Assembly: GCA_052386455.1 (NCBI GenBank)
Contig: JBQTKD010000015.1
Location: 41,627-105,626, forward strand
Direction of reading: 5' to 3'
Length of the DNA stretch: 64,000 nt
Source of the DNA: JBQTKD01 sp052386455
Lineage (GTDB): Bacteria > Actinomycetota > Actinomycetes > Sporichthyales > Sporichthyaceae
The position numbers and the translations under genes are program-made. Numbering within the stretch: position 1 is the stretch's first letter; each line of letters begins with the position of its first letter. Below are positions 48,793 to 57,124 of the stretch, piece after piece. The notes beneath the pieces are model-generated. The model did no database searches. It was not told the DNA's origin and saw only the letters and a program-made list of their open reading frames with translations.

Positions 48793-48817
48793 AGTAGGAC
48801 ACAATTCGTGTCCTACT
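48793..48817. promoter_or_regulatory. Perfect 10-bp inverted repeat, VapB operator candidate
   Basis: Arms AGTAGGACAC and GTGTCCTACT surround AATTC. It lies just upstream of the VapB start and overlaps the stop codon of the AveC-like gene. It could also be a terminator hairpin for that gene, but it has no T-run, and its distance from the VapB start suits repression. Confidence 0.65.
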
Positions 48818-49820
48818 CGGCAACCTCCTCCGGTACGTAGCGCGGGGAGGTCCCCGGCGGCCACGGCGTGCTGTCCGGGTCGAAGGGCTTGTAGCCCATG
48901 AACAGATTCATGACCACGGCGATCAGGCCGAAGCTCAGGAGCACGGTGCCCAGGCCCGCGAACTCGTTGACCAGCCACGGGTAGTCGGCGTTGACGACGA
49001 TCCACGACGGCATGGCGATGAACGCGTATCCGCCGGCGACGCACGCGGGGACGACGAGCACCATCACCGAGGCCCGCCAGCCGCGCAGCAGGTGCTGGTA
49101 CCGGTAGGCGAAGGCAGCTGGGAGCAGAGCGCAGCCGATGACGTTGCATGGGGTCCACCACAGGGGGAGGCTGTGCCACCACAGCGGCTGGTTGCCGTAG
49201 TAGTGGTACATGCCGCCGGCGGTGACGAGGATCTCCTCGAATATCGTGTAGCTGATTGCGGTGGCCGCGATCAGGATCCAGACCTGCTTGGCGGTGGGCC
49301 GCGCGCGCAGCGCCTTGAGCATCATCCCGGCGAAGGCACCCGCACCGAACCAAGCGGCGAGGATGAACCAGCCCATGCGTCGGCCGAAGATCTCGAAGGC
49401 GAAGTCGCCCGAGTGCGTCGGGTAGTAGACCATCCCGACGATGTCGACGAAGACTTCGGGAATCACGACGGCGATGGTGCCGAGACCGATAAAGACCGGC
49501 AGGTAGTCCCGGTTCTTCAGGGCTTCGCGGATGGCGAGGACGAAGCCCGCCAGACCCAGACCGCCGAGAAGCACGATCGCCCAGATCGTGTTGGACAGGT
49601 CGTAGGGGAAGTCGGCGTTCGTCGGAACGACCGGGACCTTGGAGTGCGGGTCCAGCACGACCGGGGGGATGTCGCCCGCCGGATCGGTCAATCCGGTGAC
49701 GACGAAGTTGGCCACGGCGAACAGGAGGAAGCCGCCGACGAGCGCCTTCACCAGTCCGTTCGGACCGCGCCGAGCCGCGGGTGCAGCGGGTGCTTCGGGC
49801 CGGGAACCCAGCACGGTCAT
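48813..49820 (-). CDS. Polytopic membrane protein, AveC-like paralogue
   Basis: A 335-residue protein with about seven hydrophobic segments, aligning end to end with 38149-39105 (DFPYDLSNTIWAIVLLGGLG, MVYYPTHSGDFAFEIFGRRM and MYHYYGNQPLWWHSLPLWW). The N-terminus is slightly longer, with an Ala/Pro-rich stretch before the first helix. Here it follows the PEP-mobile-domain gene rather than a P450 gene. Function is unproven; an integral membrane enzyme on a hydrophobic metabolite is inferred. Confidence 0.65.
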   Translation of the reverse strand: MTVLGSRPEAPAAPAARRGPNGLVKALVGGFLLFAVANFVVTGLTDPAGDIPPVVLDPHSKVPVVPTNADFPYDLSNTIWAIVLLGGLGLAGFVLAIREALKNRDYLPVFIGLGTIAVVIPEVFVDIVGMVYYPTHSGDFAFEIFGRRMGWFILAAWFGAGAFAGMMLKALRARPTAKQVWILIAATAISYTIFEEILVTAGGMYHYYGNQPLWWHSLPLWWTPCNVIGCALLPAAFAYRYQHLLRGWRASVMVLVVPACVAGGYAFIAMPSWIVVNADYPWLVNEFAGLGTVLLSFGLIAVVMNLFMGYKPFDPDSTPWPPGTSPRYVPEEVAE

Positions 49821-49847
49821 GGCGCCGCCTCGTCGTCGAGTGCAAGT

Positions 49848-49890
49848 CCAAAAGGTTGTGTGCTCAATAGTTCTAACACAGACCTTTTGG
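49848..49890. terminator. Inverted repeat between PEP-type gene and AveC-like gene
   Basis: Arms CCAAAAGGT-TGTGT (49848-49861) and ACACAGACCTTTTGG (49876-49890) pair almost perfectly with one bulge. It fills the 85-bp gap between these two minus-strand genes. It could be a terminator or a regulatory stem-loop; no T-run follows. Confidence 0.5.
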
Positions 49891-49905
49891 TTCGGCCTAG
49901 TGTCG

Positions 49906-51495
49906 TCAGGTCAACACACGCACCACGTTGTTCTGGCCGTCGACGAGGATCCGATCGCCGTCGCGCAGGACCGTCGTTCCGCGCTCCGTGCCGATGACAT
50001 AGGGAATTCCGAGCTCGCGCGCGACGACGGCGCCGTGGCTGGCCGAGCCGCCGACGTCGATGACCAGCGCGTCGGCGAGGGTCATCAGGGGCGCCCAGCT
50101 CGGGTCGGTGAAACGGCAGACGAGGATGTCGCCGTCCTCGAGCTCGATGTCGTCGTTGACGTCGGTCAGGACGCGCGCGCGACCCTCGACGACGCCGCCA
50201 CCCGAGGCCGCACCGGAGATTTCGACCGGCCCGGTGGGGACCGCGGTGTCCGGCACGACGGGGTCCGGCATGCCGCGGAAGAAGACCGGCAGGGCCACCT
50301 TGCGGTGGGCCTCCCGGTACGCCCGGCGCGCGAGCACGATGTCGGTGGCGTCGGGCAGATTGCCCGCGGCGAGGGACTGGCATTCGGCGATGCTCAGGTA
50401 GAAGGCGTCGTCGACCTGGGCCAGGTTGCCGAGCGCGACCTGCTCGGCGCCGAAGTCGCGGGTCGCGCGCCGGACGCCGTCGATGCACATCAGGTAGGAG
50501 GCCTTGCCGACCTGCAGGGTGCGCACGATGTTGCGGACGCGCTTCATCAGCCACCGCATCGACGGCCGCTTGACGGCGGGAGTCGCCGCCAACAGTGCCT
50601 CCTCGGCCTCGGCGCCGGACTGCTTGGCTCGGGCCTCCTTGGCCCGCGGGCGTTCGACGTCGCGGGCGCCGTAGGACTTGACGAGCGCTCGCACGGGCGC
50701 GGGGTCCTCGCGCCACACCGTCGCGGTCGGGTTGCCCTCGTTGGGGCCGTGATAGCCCCACTCGCCGATAAACGCCGCCTCGTTGATCTCGCCGTGCGCG
50801 AGGCGCCAGAGGTCGTCGGCCATGCGGGTCTCGAAGACGTCCCCGACGCCGGACATGAGCCGGGTCGCGAGGTTCGGATCGCCGGCCTTCGTGGCCGCGT
50901 CCTTCAACGCCGACTGTGCGCCGGCGAAGAAAAACCGCCAGGTGCAGTGGTGGGAGAACACGTCGACGAACCGGGCGCGGGCCGCGACGAGGCGGTCGAC
51001 GGGACGGCCGGTGGGCGCGTCGCCGAGCACCTCGCGCTTCCACCAGACGAAGGTTTCCGCGTGCTTGGCGTAGATGACCTTTCCCTGCCACAGCAGGGTT
51101 TTCGGGGCCTTCACCGCGATGACCGGGATGCGCTTCGGGTCGCCCTTCACGGCCGGGGCGTCGGGCCGGACGCTGCCGCACAGGTCGCGTTCGAAGTCGT
51201 CGCCGCTCACGCCGGGGAGCGAGGCGAGCGTGGCACGGATGGCGTCCACGTTGAGCGCCGGGCGGCCGTAGAAGACCGCGCAGCCCCAGTCGTTGGTGTC
51301 CTTCGACGGCTGGACGCGGGCGGGCAGCACCCCGAAGGCGGTCATCGAGTAGAGCCAACCTCGCTCGGCGGACTCGCCCCAGATCTCCATGCACATCGGG
51401 GACAGCACGTCGGGTGCCGCTTCGCCGAGGTTGGTGGTGGTCCAGTACCGGCCCGGCTCGCTGGTGCCGAGCGTCGGGTCGCTGACGGTGGTCAT
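49906..51495 (-). CDS. PEP-utilising mobile-domain protein without ATP-grasp domain, paralogue 1
   Basis: A 529-residue protein. The C-terminus is a PEP-utilising/phosphohistidine domain with GGSASHGAVVARELG (His487). The N-terminal RYWTTTNLGEAAPDVLSPM resembles the linker of rifampin phosphotransferase and PEP synthase enzymes, but no ATP-grasp domain precedes it, so it cannot phosphorylate its own His in the known way. It aligns throughout with 60755-62398. Start ATG overlaps the flavoprotein stop. A role as acceptor in phosphotransfer is one reading; loss of catalysis is another. Confidence 0.82.
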   Translation of the reverse strand: MTTVSDPTLGTSEPGRYWTTTNLGEAAPDVLSPMCMEIWGESAERGWLYSMTAFGVLPARVQPSKDTNDWGCAVFYGRPALNVDAIRATLASLPGVSGDDFERDLCGSVRPDAPAVKGDPKRIPVIAVKAPKTLLWQGKVIYAKHAETFVWWKREVLGDAPTGRPVDRLVAARARFVDVFSHHCTWRFFFAGAQSALKDAATKAGDPNLATRLMSGVGDVFETRMADDLWRLAHGEINEAAFIGEWGYHGPNEGNPTATVWREDPAPVRALVKSYGARDVERPRAKEARAKQSGAEAEEALLAATPAVKRPSMRWLMKRVRNIVRTLQVGKASYLMCIDGVRRATRDFGAEQVALGNLAQVDDAFYLSIAECQSLAAGNLPDATDIVLARRAYREAHRKVALPVFFRGMPDPVVPDTAVPTGPVEISGAASGGGVVEGRARVLTDVNDDIELEDGDILVCRFTDPSWAPLMTLADALVIDVGGSASHGAVVARELGIPYVIGTERGTTVLRDGDRILVDGQNNVVRVLT

Positions 51496-52841
51496 CGGTG
51501 GACTCCTACGAGCGGCGGCGGGACGGTGGCGGGGTCTTGCGGTGCCGGAGTGCGACCGGCGGCGATCCACGCGTCGACCTTCGCCGCAATGGCCGGCGAA
51601 CGCAACGCGCGGGTGTCGAAGAAGTGGCCTGCGTGCTTGAGCGCGAGCGCCACCTCGGCGTCCTCGGTGGCCAGTTGGGACAGCGCCCGGCCGAATGCGA
51701 CGGACTCCGAGGCGGGCGGTTCGACGCCGTCGAGTTCGGCGCCCGCGTAGTGCGAGTCGACGCTCACCACAATCCCGAAAACGGTGTCGACGACCTCCCT
51801 GAAGCCGTGCTGCGCGCGCTGCGCGACATCGCCGACGCCATGCTCGGCGAGCAGGTCGCGCAGGATCACGGCCTCGCAGGCCGCAACCGACATGCCCTGG
51901 CCATAGAGCGGGTTGAACGACATCACCGAATCTCCGAGCATCAGCAGGCCCTCGGGGTGCCGTTCGAGGTCCTCCCACATGCGCCGCAGCGAGCCGCGGA
52001 CCTTGTAGAGGACGGGCGGTTCGACGTAGGTCGCCTTGCGAGCGATCTCGGCAATCAGCGGGCTCGGAGCCGCGTCGAGGTGGGCGAGGAAGCCGTCGAG
52101 GTCCTTGGCCGGGTCGGCCTTCATCATGCCGAGCGCGGAGATCTGGAACAGGCCGTGATCGCACGGCACGACCGAGGCGCCGCGCAGGGCGCCGGGGTGC
52201 GGGTGACTGACGATCCCCGCGACGCCGTCCGGGAAGACGTCCGGCGGGAGTTCGACGGTGGCCGTCGCGTAGCTGACGTAGGAGCGGAGTTCCTGGGTGG
52301 CCGGCGCGTCGTAGCCTGCGGCGGTCAACCAGTCGACCACCTTGGTGTTGCGACCCGTGGTGTCGACCGTCAGGTCGGCCGCGAAATTGCCGCTCGACGT
52401 CTGCACTCCGCGGACCCGACGGTCCGTCAGCAGGCCGGTGGCAATGCCGGTTTCGGTGCGGACGTTGGGTAGGGCGAGCACCCGACGGCGGATGGCGGTC
52501 TCGAGCACTGGGCGCCGCGCGAAGACGACGTTCAGGCCCGAGTGCATGCGCCCGGCCCAGCCCTGGCTCCCGTAGATGGCGATCTCGTGCGGGGAGTCCA
52601 GCAGGCGCCCGCCGGCGGCGACGAAGTCCCGGGCGATGCCGGGCAGGAGAGTTTCCATCCCCCGTTGGCCGGCGGCCAGAAGCGCGTGAACCTGCGTGCC
52701 CTGCGGGACCCCGCGGCGGTTGCCGTCGACCTCGGCGAGGTCGTCGCGTTCGAGGACGACAACCTCGTCGACGCTCGGGCTCAGTGCCGCCGCAGCGAGC
52801 AGGCCGGCGATGCTGCCGCCGAGAACCAGGGCCGTCGTCAA
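51492..52841 (-). CDS. FAD-dependent monooxygenase-like protein
   Basis: A 449-residue flavoprotein with N-terminal ALVLGGSIAGLLAAAALS (FAD Rossmann motif) and a later GLLMLGDSVMSFNPLYGQGM (GD motif of p-hydroxybenzoate hydroxylase-type enzymes). The start is TTG, overlapping the previous stop in TTGA. This group includes ring hydroxylases and halogenase-like enzymes acting on polyketides and aromatics. It lies between the lipocalin-like gene and the PEP-type gene in a single coupled unit. Confidence 0.85.
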   Translation of the reverse strand: MTTALVLGGSIAGLLAAAALSPSVDEVVVLERDDLAEVDGNRRGVPQGTQVHALLAAGQRGMETLLPGIARDFVAAGGRLLDSPHEIAIYGSQGWAGRMHSGLNVVFARRPVLETAIRRRVLALPNVRTETGIATGLLTDRRVRGVQTSSGNFAADLTVDTTGRNTKVVDWLTAAGYDAPATQELRSYVSYATATVELPPDVFPDGVAGIVSHPHPGALRGASVVPCDHGLFQISALGMMKADPAKDLDGFLAHLDAAPSPLIAEIARKATYVEPPVLYKVRGSLRRMWEDLERHPEGLLMLGDSVMSFNPLYGQGMSVAACEAVILRDLLAEHGVGDVAQRAQHGFREVVDTVFGIVVSVDSHYAGAELDGVEPPASESVAFGRALSQLATEDAEVALALKHAGHFFDTRALRSPAIAAKVDAWIAAGRTPAPQDPATVPPPLVGVHR

Positions 52842-53845
52842 CGGGCCAGGCCAGCTTCCCGGATGCGGTGGTCGAAGGACTCCAGCCAGGTGACGCCCTG
52901 CACGATCTCGCGGTCGTCGCCCACGCGGCGGGTGATGCCGAACTGCGCGTGGTAGCCGTTCCAACGGGAGGCGGAGAACTCGGCCATGTTGCCGGTGTCC
53001 TCGCCCGTGAAGCGGTACTCGTGCTCGCCGACGGTGTAGGACGCCTCGCGGATGAAGCCGCCCTCGCCCAGGACGTACCAGGCCGGGACGTCGTTGCTCG
53101 CCGCGGTGAGGCGGTGGTCGTCGACGACCATCGCGGCATTGAACCCGTTCTTGCCGACGACGATTTTCCCGTACTCGATGGAGCCGTCGGCGTAGCGGTT
53201 GCCGAAGATGTTCCAGGAGAGCTGGATGTCGGTGAACATCGCCGTCTCCTTCCACTCCCGGCCCGGCTGCAGGTGTACGCGGTCCACGTAGAGCAGCCCG
53301 GAGACCTCGCGGCCGAGGACGTTTCCCGTTACCCAGTAGGGAATCGAGGTGAAGAACAGGGGCTCGCGGACGCTGGCCGAGTAGAACTGGACGCCGAGGG
53401 TCTTGATCTCGCCCTGCAGCCGGCACAGCTCGCCCTGGTCCCAGAGCAGCGAGTCGCCGTCGAGTTCGAGCAGGTAGGGCAGATCGCCCTCGCGCCGGGC
53501 GGAGGGGGGCAGGCGCAGCATTACCGGGTCGCCCCAGCGGCGGTATTTCTCGTCGATGGTGCGGCGCACCTCGCCGCGGTAGGAGCGGGTCGTGGCGGGC
53601 TGGATGTCGAGCGAGCCCTGGCCGTCGTAGCGCATGACGAAGGTGCCGGTGTTCACCGAACCGACGAACTTCTGCTCCAGGCACACGATGGCGCCGTCGG
53701 CCTCGGTGAGGAATCCGTAGACGTACTCGATCTGCTGCTCGAGGCCGAAGTAGGTCTTGTCCGGGCGGATGCGGGTGAGGTCGTTGACGAAGCCACCGAC
53801 GACCGTGCGGTGGTTGAAGTCGCCGTAGTCGTAGGAGTCCACCAC
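52838..53845 (-). CDS. Lipocalin-like protein of unknown function, paralogue 2 of 3
   Basis: A 335-residue protein in the same family as 37190-38194 and 62436-63449. It shares YGDFNHRTVVGGF, LGVQFYSASVREP, SWNIFGNRYADGSIEYGKI and TWLESFDHR with them. It starts at GTG (53845) next to a divergent SnoaL gene and an AATAGT-N10-ACTATT site. Function is unknown; the beta-rich, aromatic-rich profile suggests binding of a hydrophobic compound. Confidence 0.65.
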   Translation of the reverse strand: MVDSYDYGDFNHRTVVGGFVNDLTRIRPDKTYFGLEQQIEYVYGFLTEADGAIVCLEQKFVGSVNTGTFVMRYDGQGSLDIQPATTRSYRGEVRRTIDEKYRRWGDPVMLRLPPSARREGDLPYLLELDGDSLLWDQGELCRLQGEIKTLGVQFYSASVREPLFFTSIPYWVTGNVLGREVSGLLYVDRVHLQPGREWKETAMFTDIQLSWNIFGNRYADGSIEYGKIVVGKNGFNAAMVVDDHRLTAASNDVPAWYVLGEGGFIREASYTVGEHEYRFTGEDTGNMAEFSASRWNGYHAQFGITRRVGDDREIVQGVTWLESFDHRIREAGLAR

Positions 53846-53874
53846 GCTGTGCCTCCGCGAATAGGTTGCGTATC

Positions 53875-53896
53875 AATAGTTTGTACTGCGACTATT
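53875..53896. promoter_or_regulatory. Candidate operator, AATAGT-N10-ACTATT (perfect)
   Basis: Both half-sites are perfect reverse complements. It lies between the divergent lipocalin-like gene (start 53845) and SnoaL gene (start 53925), and within a wider repeat GGTTGC (53864) and GCAACC (53903). Confidence 0.6.
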
Positions 53897-53924
53897 TGCG
53901 ATGCAACCCTCGGGAGGATTCGCC

Positions 53925-54356
53925 GTGCACATTCATCCCGGTGCCGAGCCGCAGAACGACGCCGAGAAGGCCGTCGTCGGGTTCCTGGACGACTGGGGGC
54001 CGGGCGCCTGGCCGCACATGCTCGAGTGTTACGACCGCTGGCTGACCGACGACTTCCGCTGGGAGAACACCGGATCCCCGCCCACAGTGGGCAAGACCGC
54101 GGCCATGGAGTTCCTGACCAAGCTGCACGGCACCCTCGACATGGAGTGGTGCACCGCCGAGTTGCGGAACATGGCCTCGCGCGGCGACATCGTGCTCACC
54201 GAACGAGTCGACCGGGTGTTCCTGTCCGACGGCACCGAGGCCATCGCCATCCCGATCATGGGCGCGTTCACCGTGCGGGACGGCAAAATCGCCCGCTACG
54301 CGGACTACAACGCCGACTCCCCCATCCGCGAACGCTTCCCGCTGCACCGGCACTGA
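53925..54356 (+). CDS. SnoaL-like / limonene-epoxide hydrolase-like protein
   Basis: A 143-residue NTF2-fold protein. GGAGG with seven bases before GTG at 53925 supports this start over ATG at 53901. YDRWLTDDFRWENTGSPPTVGK and the C-terminal GAFTVRDGKIARYADYNAD match the limonene-1,2-epoxide hydrolase group, whose active-site Asp-Arg-Asp triad can be sketched from RWEN, TERVD and RYADY. Epoxide hydrolysis after P450 action would be a suitable role. Confidence 0.8.
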   Translation: MHIHPGAEPQNDAEKAVVGFLDDWGPGAWPHMLECYDRWLTDDFRWENTGSPPTVGKTAAMEFLTKLHGTLDMEWCTAELRNMASRGDIVLTERVDRVFLSDGTEAIAIPIMGAFTVRDGKIARYADYNADSPIRERFPLHRH

Positions 54357-54796
54357 TGAGTCTCGAGGAGCGCATCGCGCGGCTCGAGGCGGCCGAGGAG
54401 ATCCGTCGGCTGAAGGCCCGCTACTTCCGTTGCGTGGACCTGCGCCAGTGGGAGGAGTTCGCGGACCTGTTCACCGACGACTTCGTGCCGGAGTTCGGAG
54501 AATCGACGTCGGGCCCGGCGTCGAAGGCGGACTTCGTCGCGGCCGTCGCGCGGCACTTCGAGGACGGCATCTCGGTGCACCACGGCCACGAACCCGAAAT
54601 CGAGATCCTCGACGCGGACAACGCCACCGGACTGTGGCCGATGTACGACCTGGTCGAGTCCTCCGCGGACAGCGGATACGTGAGCCACACCGGCTGGGGG
54701 CACTACGCGGAGCGCTACCGGCGCTGTTCCGACGGCCGCTGGCGCATCTGCTTCTCGCGGCTCACCCGGATCAAGCGCGTGGAGCTGCCGAAGTGA
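54356..54796 (+). CDS. SnoaL-like domain protein
   Basis: A 146-residue NTF2-like protein with EERIARLEAAEEIRRLKARY, CVDLRQWEEFADLFTDDF and HYAERYRRCSDGRWRICFSR, the common actinobacterial SnoaL_4 pattern. Its start shares a base with the previous stop, and its stop overlaps the LLM start. Reaction unknown; dehydratase or isomerase is plausible. Confidence 0.85.
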   Translation: MSLEERIARLEAAEEIRRLKARYFRCVDLRQWEEFADLFTDDFVPEFGESTSGPASKADFVAAVARHFEDGISVHHGHEPEIEILDADNATGLWPMYDLVESSADSGYVSHTGWGHYAERYRRCSDGRWRICFSRLTRIKRVELPK

Positions 54797-55683
54797 GCAC
54801 CGTCGGACTCTGCCTGCCGCAGCTCGGTCCGGTCGTGGACTCGGGGCTGCTGCGCGAGTTCGCGCAGACCGCCGAGGGCATGGGCTTCGACCACCTCTGG
54901 GTCCAGGACCACTTCCTCTACGCCCTGGACCAGGCCGGCGAGTACGCAGGCAGCGCGGCCGCGCAGCCCGAGCCCTACAAGTCCGTGTGGGCGCCCACCG
55001 AGGTGCTCGCGGCGGTCGCGGCGTGGACCTCGACGATCCGGCTCGGCACCTCGATCCTCGTCGGCGGCAACCACTATCCCGCCCAGCTCGCGCAACGCCT
55101 CGCGACCATCGACCAGCTCGCGGGCGGTCGGCTCGACGCCATCGGCATGGGCGTCGGTTGGTCCGTCGAGGAGCATCGGGCGGTAGGGGTCGACCCCGCC
55201 ACTCGCGGCCGCCGCATGGACGACTTCGTCCCCGCACTGCTGGCCTGCTGGGGCCCCGACCCGGTCGAGCACCACGGCCCGTTCTTCGACCTCGACCCGT
55301 GCCTGATGGCGCCCAAGCCGGTCACGCCGTTCCGGCTCATGTCGGGGATGTGGTCGGCCGCGGGCCTGGCCCGTACCGCCGCCCTGTTCGACCTGTGGAA
55401 CCCCGGTTCCATGCCGATCGCCACCGTCGTCGACATGCTCGGCACGATCAACGCCCACCGTGCGCCGGACCGCGCGCCGGTCGACGCGATCTACCGCGTC
55501 GCCGTCGAATCCACCGCGGGCAAGCGGCTCTCGATCGACGAGATCGCCGAGCGGATCCGCGAGTGCGCGGCCGCCGGTCTCGAGGGCGCGATCGTCGAGA
55601 CGAACTTCTGTTCCGAGATCGATTCGGCGAAGATGTGGATGGCGATGCTGGCCGAGCTCGCCCCTCTTTTGGAGGCTCGATGA
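54793..55683 (+). CDS. LLM-class F420-dependent oxidoreductase
   Basis: A 296-residue TIM-barrel enzyme. STVGLCLPQLGPVVDSGLLREF starts it and FDHLWVQDHFLY and RLGTSILVGGNHYPAQLAQRLATIDQL, GMGVGWSVEEHRAVGVD are typical of the F420-type luciferase-like group. GTG start overlaps the SnoaL stop. Hydride transfer to or from an organic substrate is the usual chemistry. Confidence 0.92.
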   Translation: MSTVGLCLPQLGPVVDSGLLREFAQTAEGMGFDHLWVQDHFLYALDQAGEYAGSAAAQPEPYKSVWAPTEVLAAVAAWTSTIRLGTSILVGGNHYPAQLAQRLATIDQLAGGRLDAIGMGVGWSVEEHRAVGVDPATRGRRMDDFVPALLACWGPDPVEHHGPFFDLDPCLMAPKPVTPFRLMSGMWSAAGLARTAALFDLWNPGSMPIATVVDMLGTINAHRAPDRAPVDAIYRVAVESTAGKRLSIDEIAERIRECAAAGLEGAIVETNFCSEIDSAKMWMAMLAELAPLLEAR

Positions 55684-56426
55684 GCTTCTACAGCGAACCG
55701 TCGGTGCTCGCGGCGATCGACGACCACACGGTGCTCGTCCTCGCCCTGTGCGGTGGGGCACTGGTGGCGAACGTGGTCTGGTTCGTCCTCGGCCTGCGAG
55801 CCGGCGAACGGGACCGCGCCTATTCGACGGCGGCCCTCGCGGTCTTGGTGTTCCTGCCGCACGACACCTCGTACGTGTACCGGTACGCCGACTGGTTCGA
55901 CGACCGGGACCATTGGTTCCCCCGCCTGTTCTGGGTCGCGCTGATCGCGATGGTCGTCTTCGAGTTGCTGTTCCTGCGCCAGCTGGTGCGCTACGGGCAC
56001 CGCGAGCTGCTGCCGTTCCTGACTAAGCGTCAGTTCCAGCTCGCGATCGCCGCTGCGGTGGCGAGCTCGTTCGTCGGCTGGGAGATGGCGAAGGCCGCGC
56101 TGGACGACGCGCTGTACCTGGGCTCGTTCCACGTACTGATCCTGCTCAGCCCCGTCTTCGGCGCAGGCTTGCTGACCCGGCGCGGAACCAGTGCCGGTCA
56201 GACGCCCGGCATGTGGCTGGCGTTCTCGACCATGGCGGCGCTCTGGACCACGGGCAGCGTGCTCGGCCTGGGTCCCACCGTTCGCGACGGCCTGTGGGTC
56301 ACGACGGGAGTCGTCAGCACCGTGTGGGGTCTGGCGCTGGCGTGGCTTATTGCGCGGGCACCGCGTCCGGCTGCGGACTCGAGTGCGGGGTCTCCAGGCC
56401 GCGCAGGTGCGCTCGCTCGTTCATAG
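55680..56426 (+). CDS. Polytopic membrane protein, six predicted helices
   Basis: A 248-residue protein with about six hydrophobic segments and no known motif. It begins four bases before the LLM stop (ATGA). The end overlaps the 3' end of the convergent histidine phosphatase by 80 bases (56347-56426), unusual but possible. Function not recognised; association with SnoaL and LLM genes suggests a membrane-linked step or transport. Confidence 0.65.
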   Translation: MSFYSEPSVLAAIDDHTVLVLALCGGALVANVVWFVLGLRAGERDRAYSTAALAVLVFLPHDTSYVYRYADWFDDRDHWFPRLFWVALIAMVVFELLFLRQLVRYGHRELLPFLTKRQFQLAIAAAVASSFVGWEMAKAALDDALYLGSFHVLILLSPVFGAGLLTRRGTSAGQTPGMWLAFSTMAALWTTGSVLGLGPTVRDGLWVTTGVVSTVWGLALAWLIARAPRPAADSSAGSPGRAGALARS

Positions 56427-57027
56427 ACATCACGCGCATCTTGCCCTTGGGGTTCACCGCGACGCGGCTGATGGCGCCGTTGTCCGGGAAGAAGAACCAC
56501 ATCCGGTCCAGGCCCAGAACGTGGCCGAAGACCACGTTGAGAACGCCGCCGTGCGTGAAGATCGCGATGCGCTTGCCGGTGTGGGCGGCGACGATCTCGG
56601 TGAGCGTCTCGATGGCCTCCGCGCGGAACTCCTCGAAGCTCATGCCCCACGCGGTGAGGTCGCCCTCCATGCAGGCGAAGTAGCGCGGGTCGTTGTTGCG
56701 CCGCAGGTCCTCGAAGAACATGTACTCGTCGGCCTTGCGGTCGAATTCGGCGATGCCCTCGCGGATCTGCGGCTCGATGCCCTTCGCGGCACACAGCGGC
56801 GCGGCGGTCTGCCGGGCTCGGCGCAGGTGCGAGGAGTACACGACGTCGATGTCGTCCAGCGCCAGTTCGCCTGCCGCGCGGCGGGCCTGCTCGTGTCCGC
56901 GTTCGGAGAGCCACGGGTCGCCGCGGTCTGCGAGCGGTAGGCCGCGCTCGGCTTCGCCGTGCCGGATCAGCACGAGCTCGGTATGAGCCGTGACGGTGAG
57001 CCCGCCTGACTGCAACGACACCGCCAT
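56347..57027 (-). CDS. Histidine phosphatase family protein
   Basis: A 226-residue phosphatase of the branch-1 histidine phosphatase superfamily. LVLIRHGEAERG carries the catalytic His23, SSHLRRARQTA the conserved Arg, and IFTHGGVLNVV the second His. ATG at 57027 has GGGAG three bases upstream; the longer in-frame start at 57048 is less likely. A partial operator-like repeat (TATCGT-N10-ACTATT at 57038-57059) lies upstream. Role unknown. Confidence 0.9.
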   Translation of the reverse strand: MAVSLQSGGLTVTAHTELVLIRHGEAERGLPLADRGDPWLSERGHEQARRAAGELALDDIDVVYSSHLRRARQTAAPLCAAKGIEPQIREGIAEFDRKADEYMFFEDLRRNNDPRYFACMEGDLTAWGMSFEEFRAEAIETLTEIVAAHTGKRIAIFTHGGVLNVVFGHVLGLDRMWFFFPDNGAISRVAVNPKGKMRVMSMNERAHLRGLETPHSSPQPDAVPAQ

Positions 57028-57124
57028 CGACTCCCAGTATCGTCGCACTATCGACTATTGATAGGCAAACAATAGTGGTCCGGGGCTGATTCCCACGCGC
57101 GCTACCCCCGCCCAGATCGCCGAC

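Noticed and set aside
48793..48817. Intrinsic terminator of the AveC-like gene
   Set aside because: The stem is perfect but no U-tract follows, and the position before VapB suits an operator better, so it is listed as regulatory.
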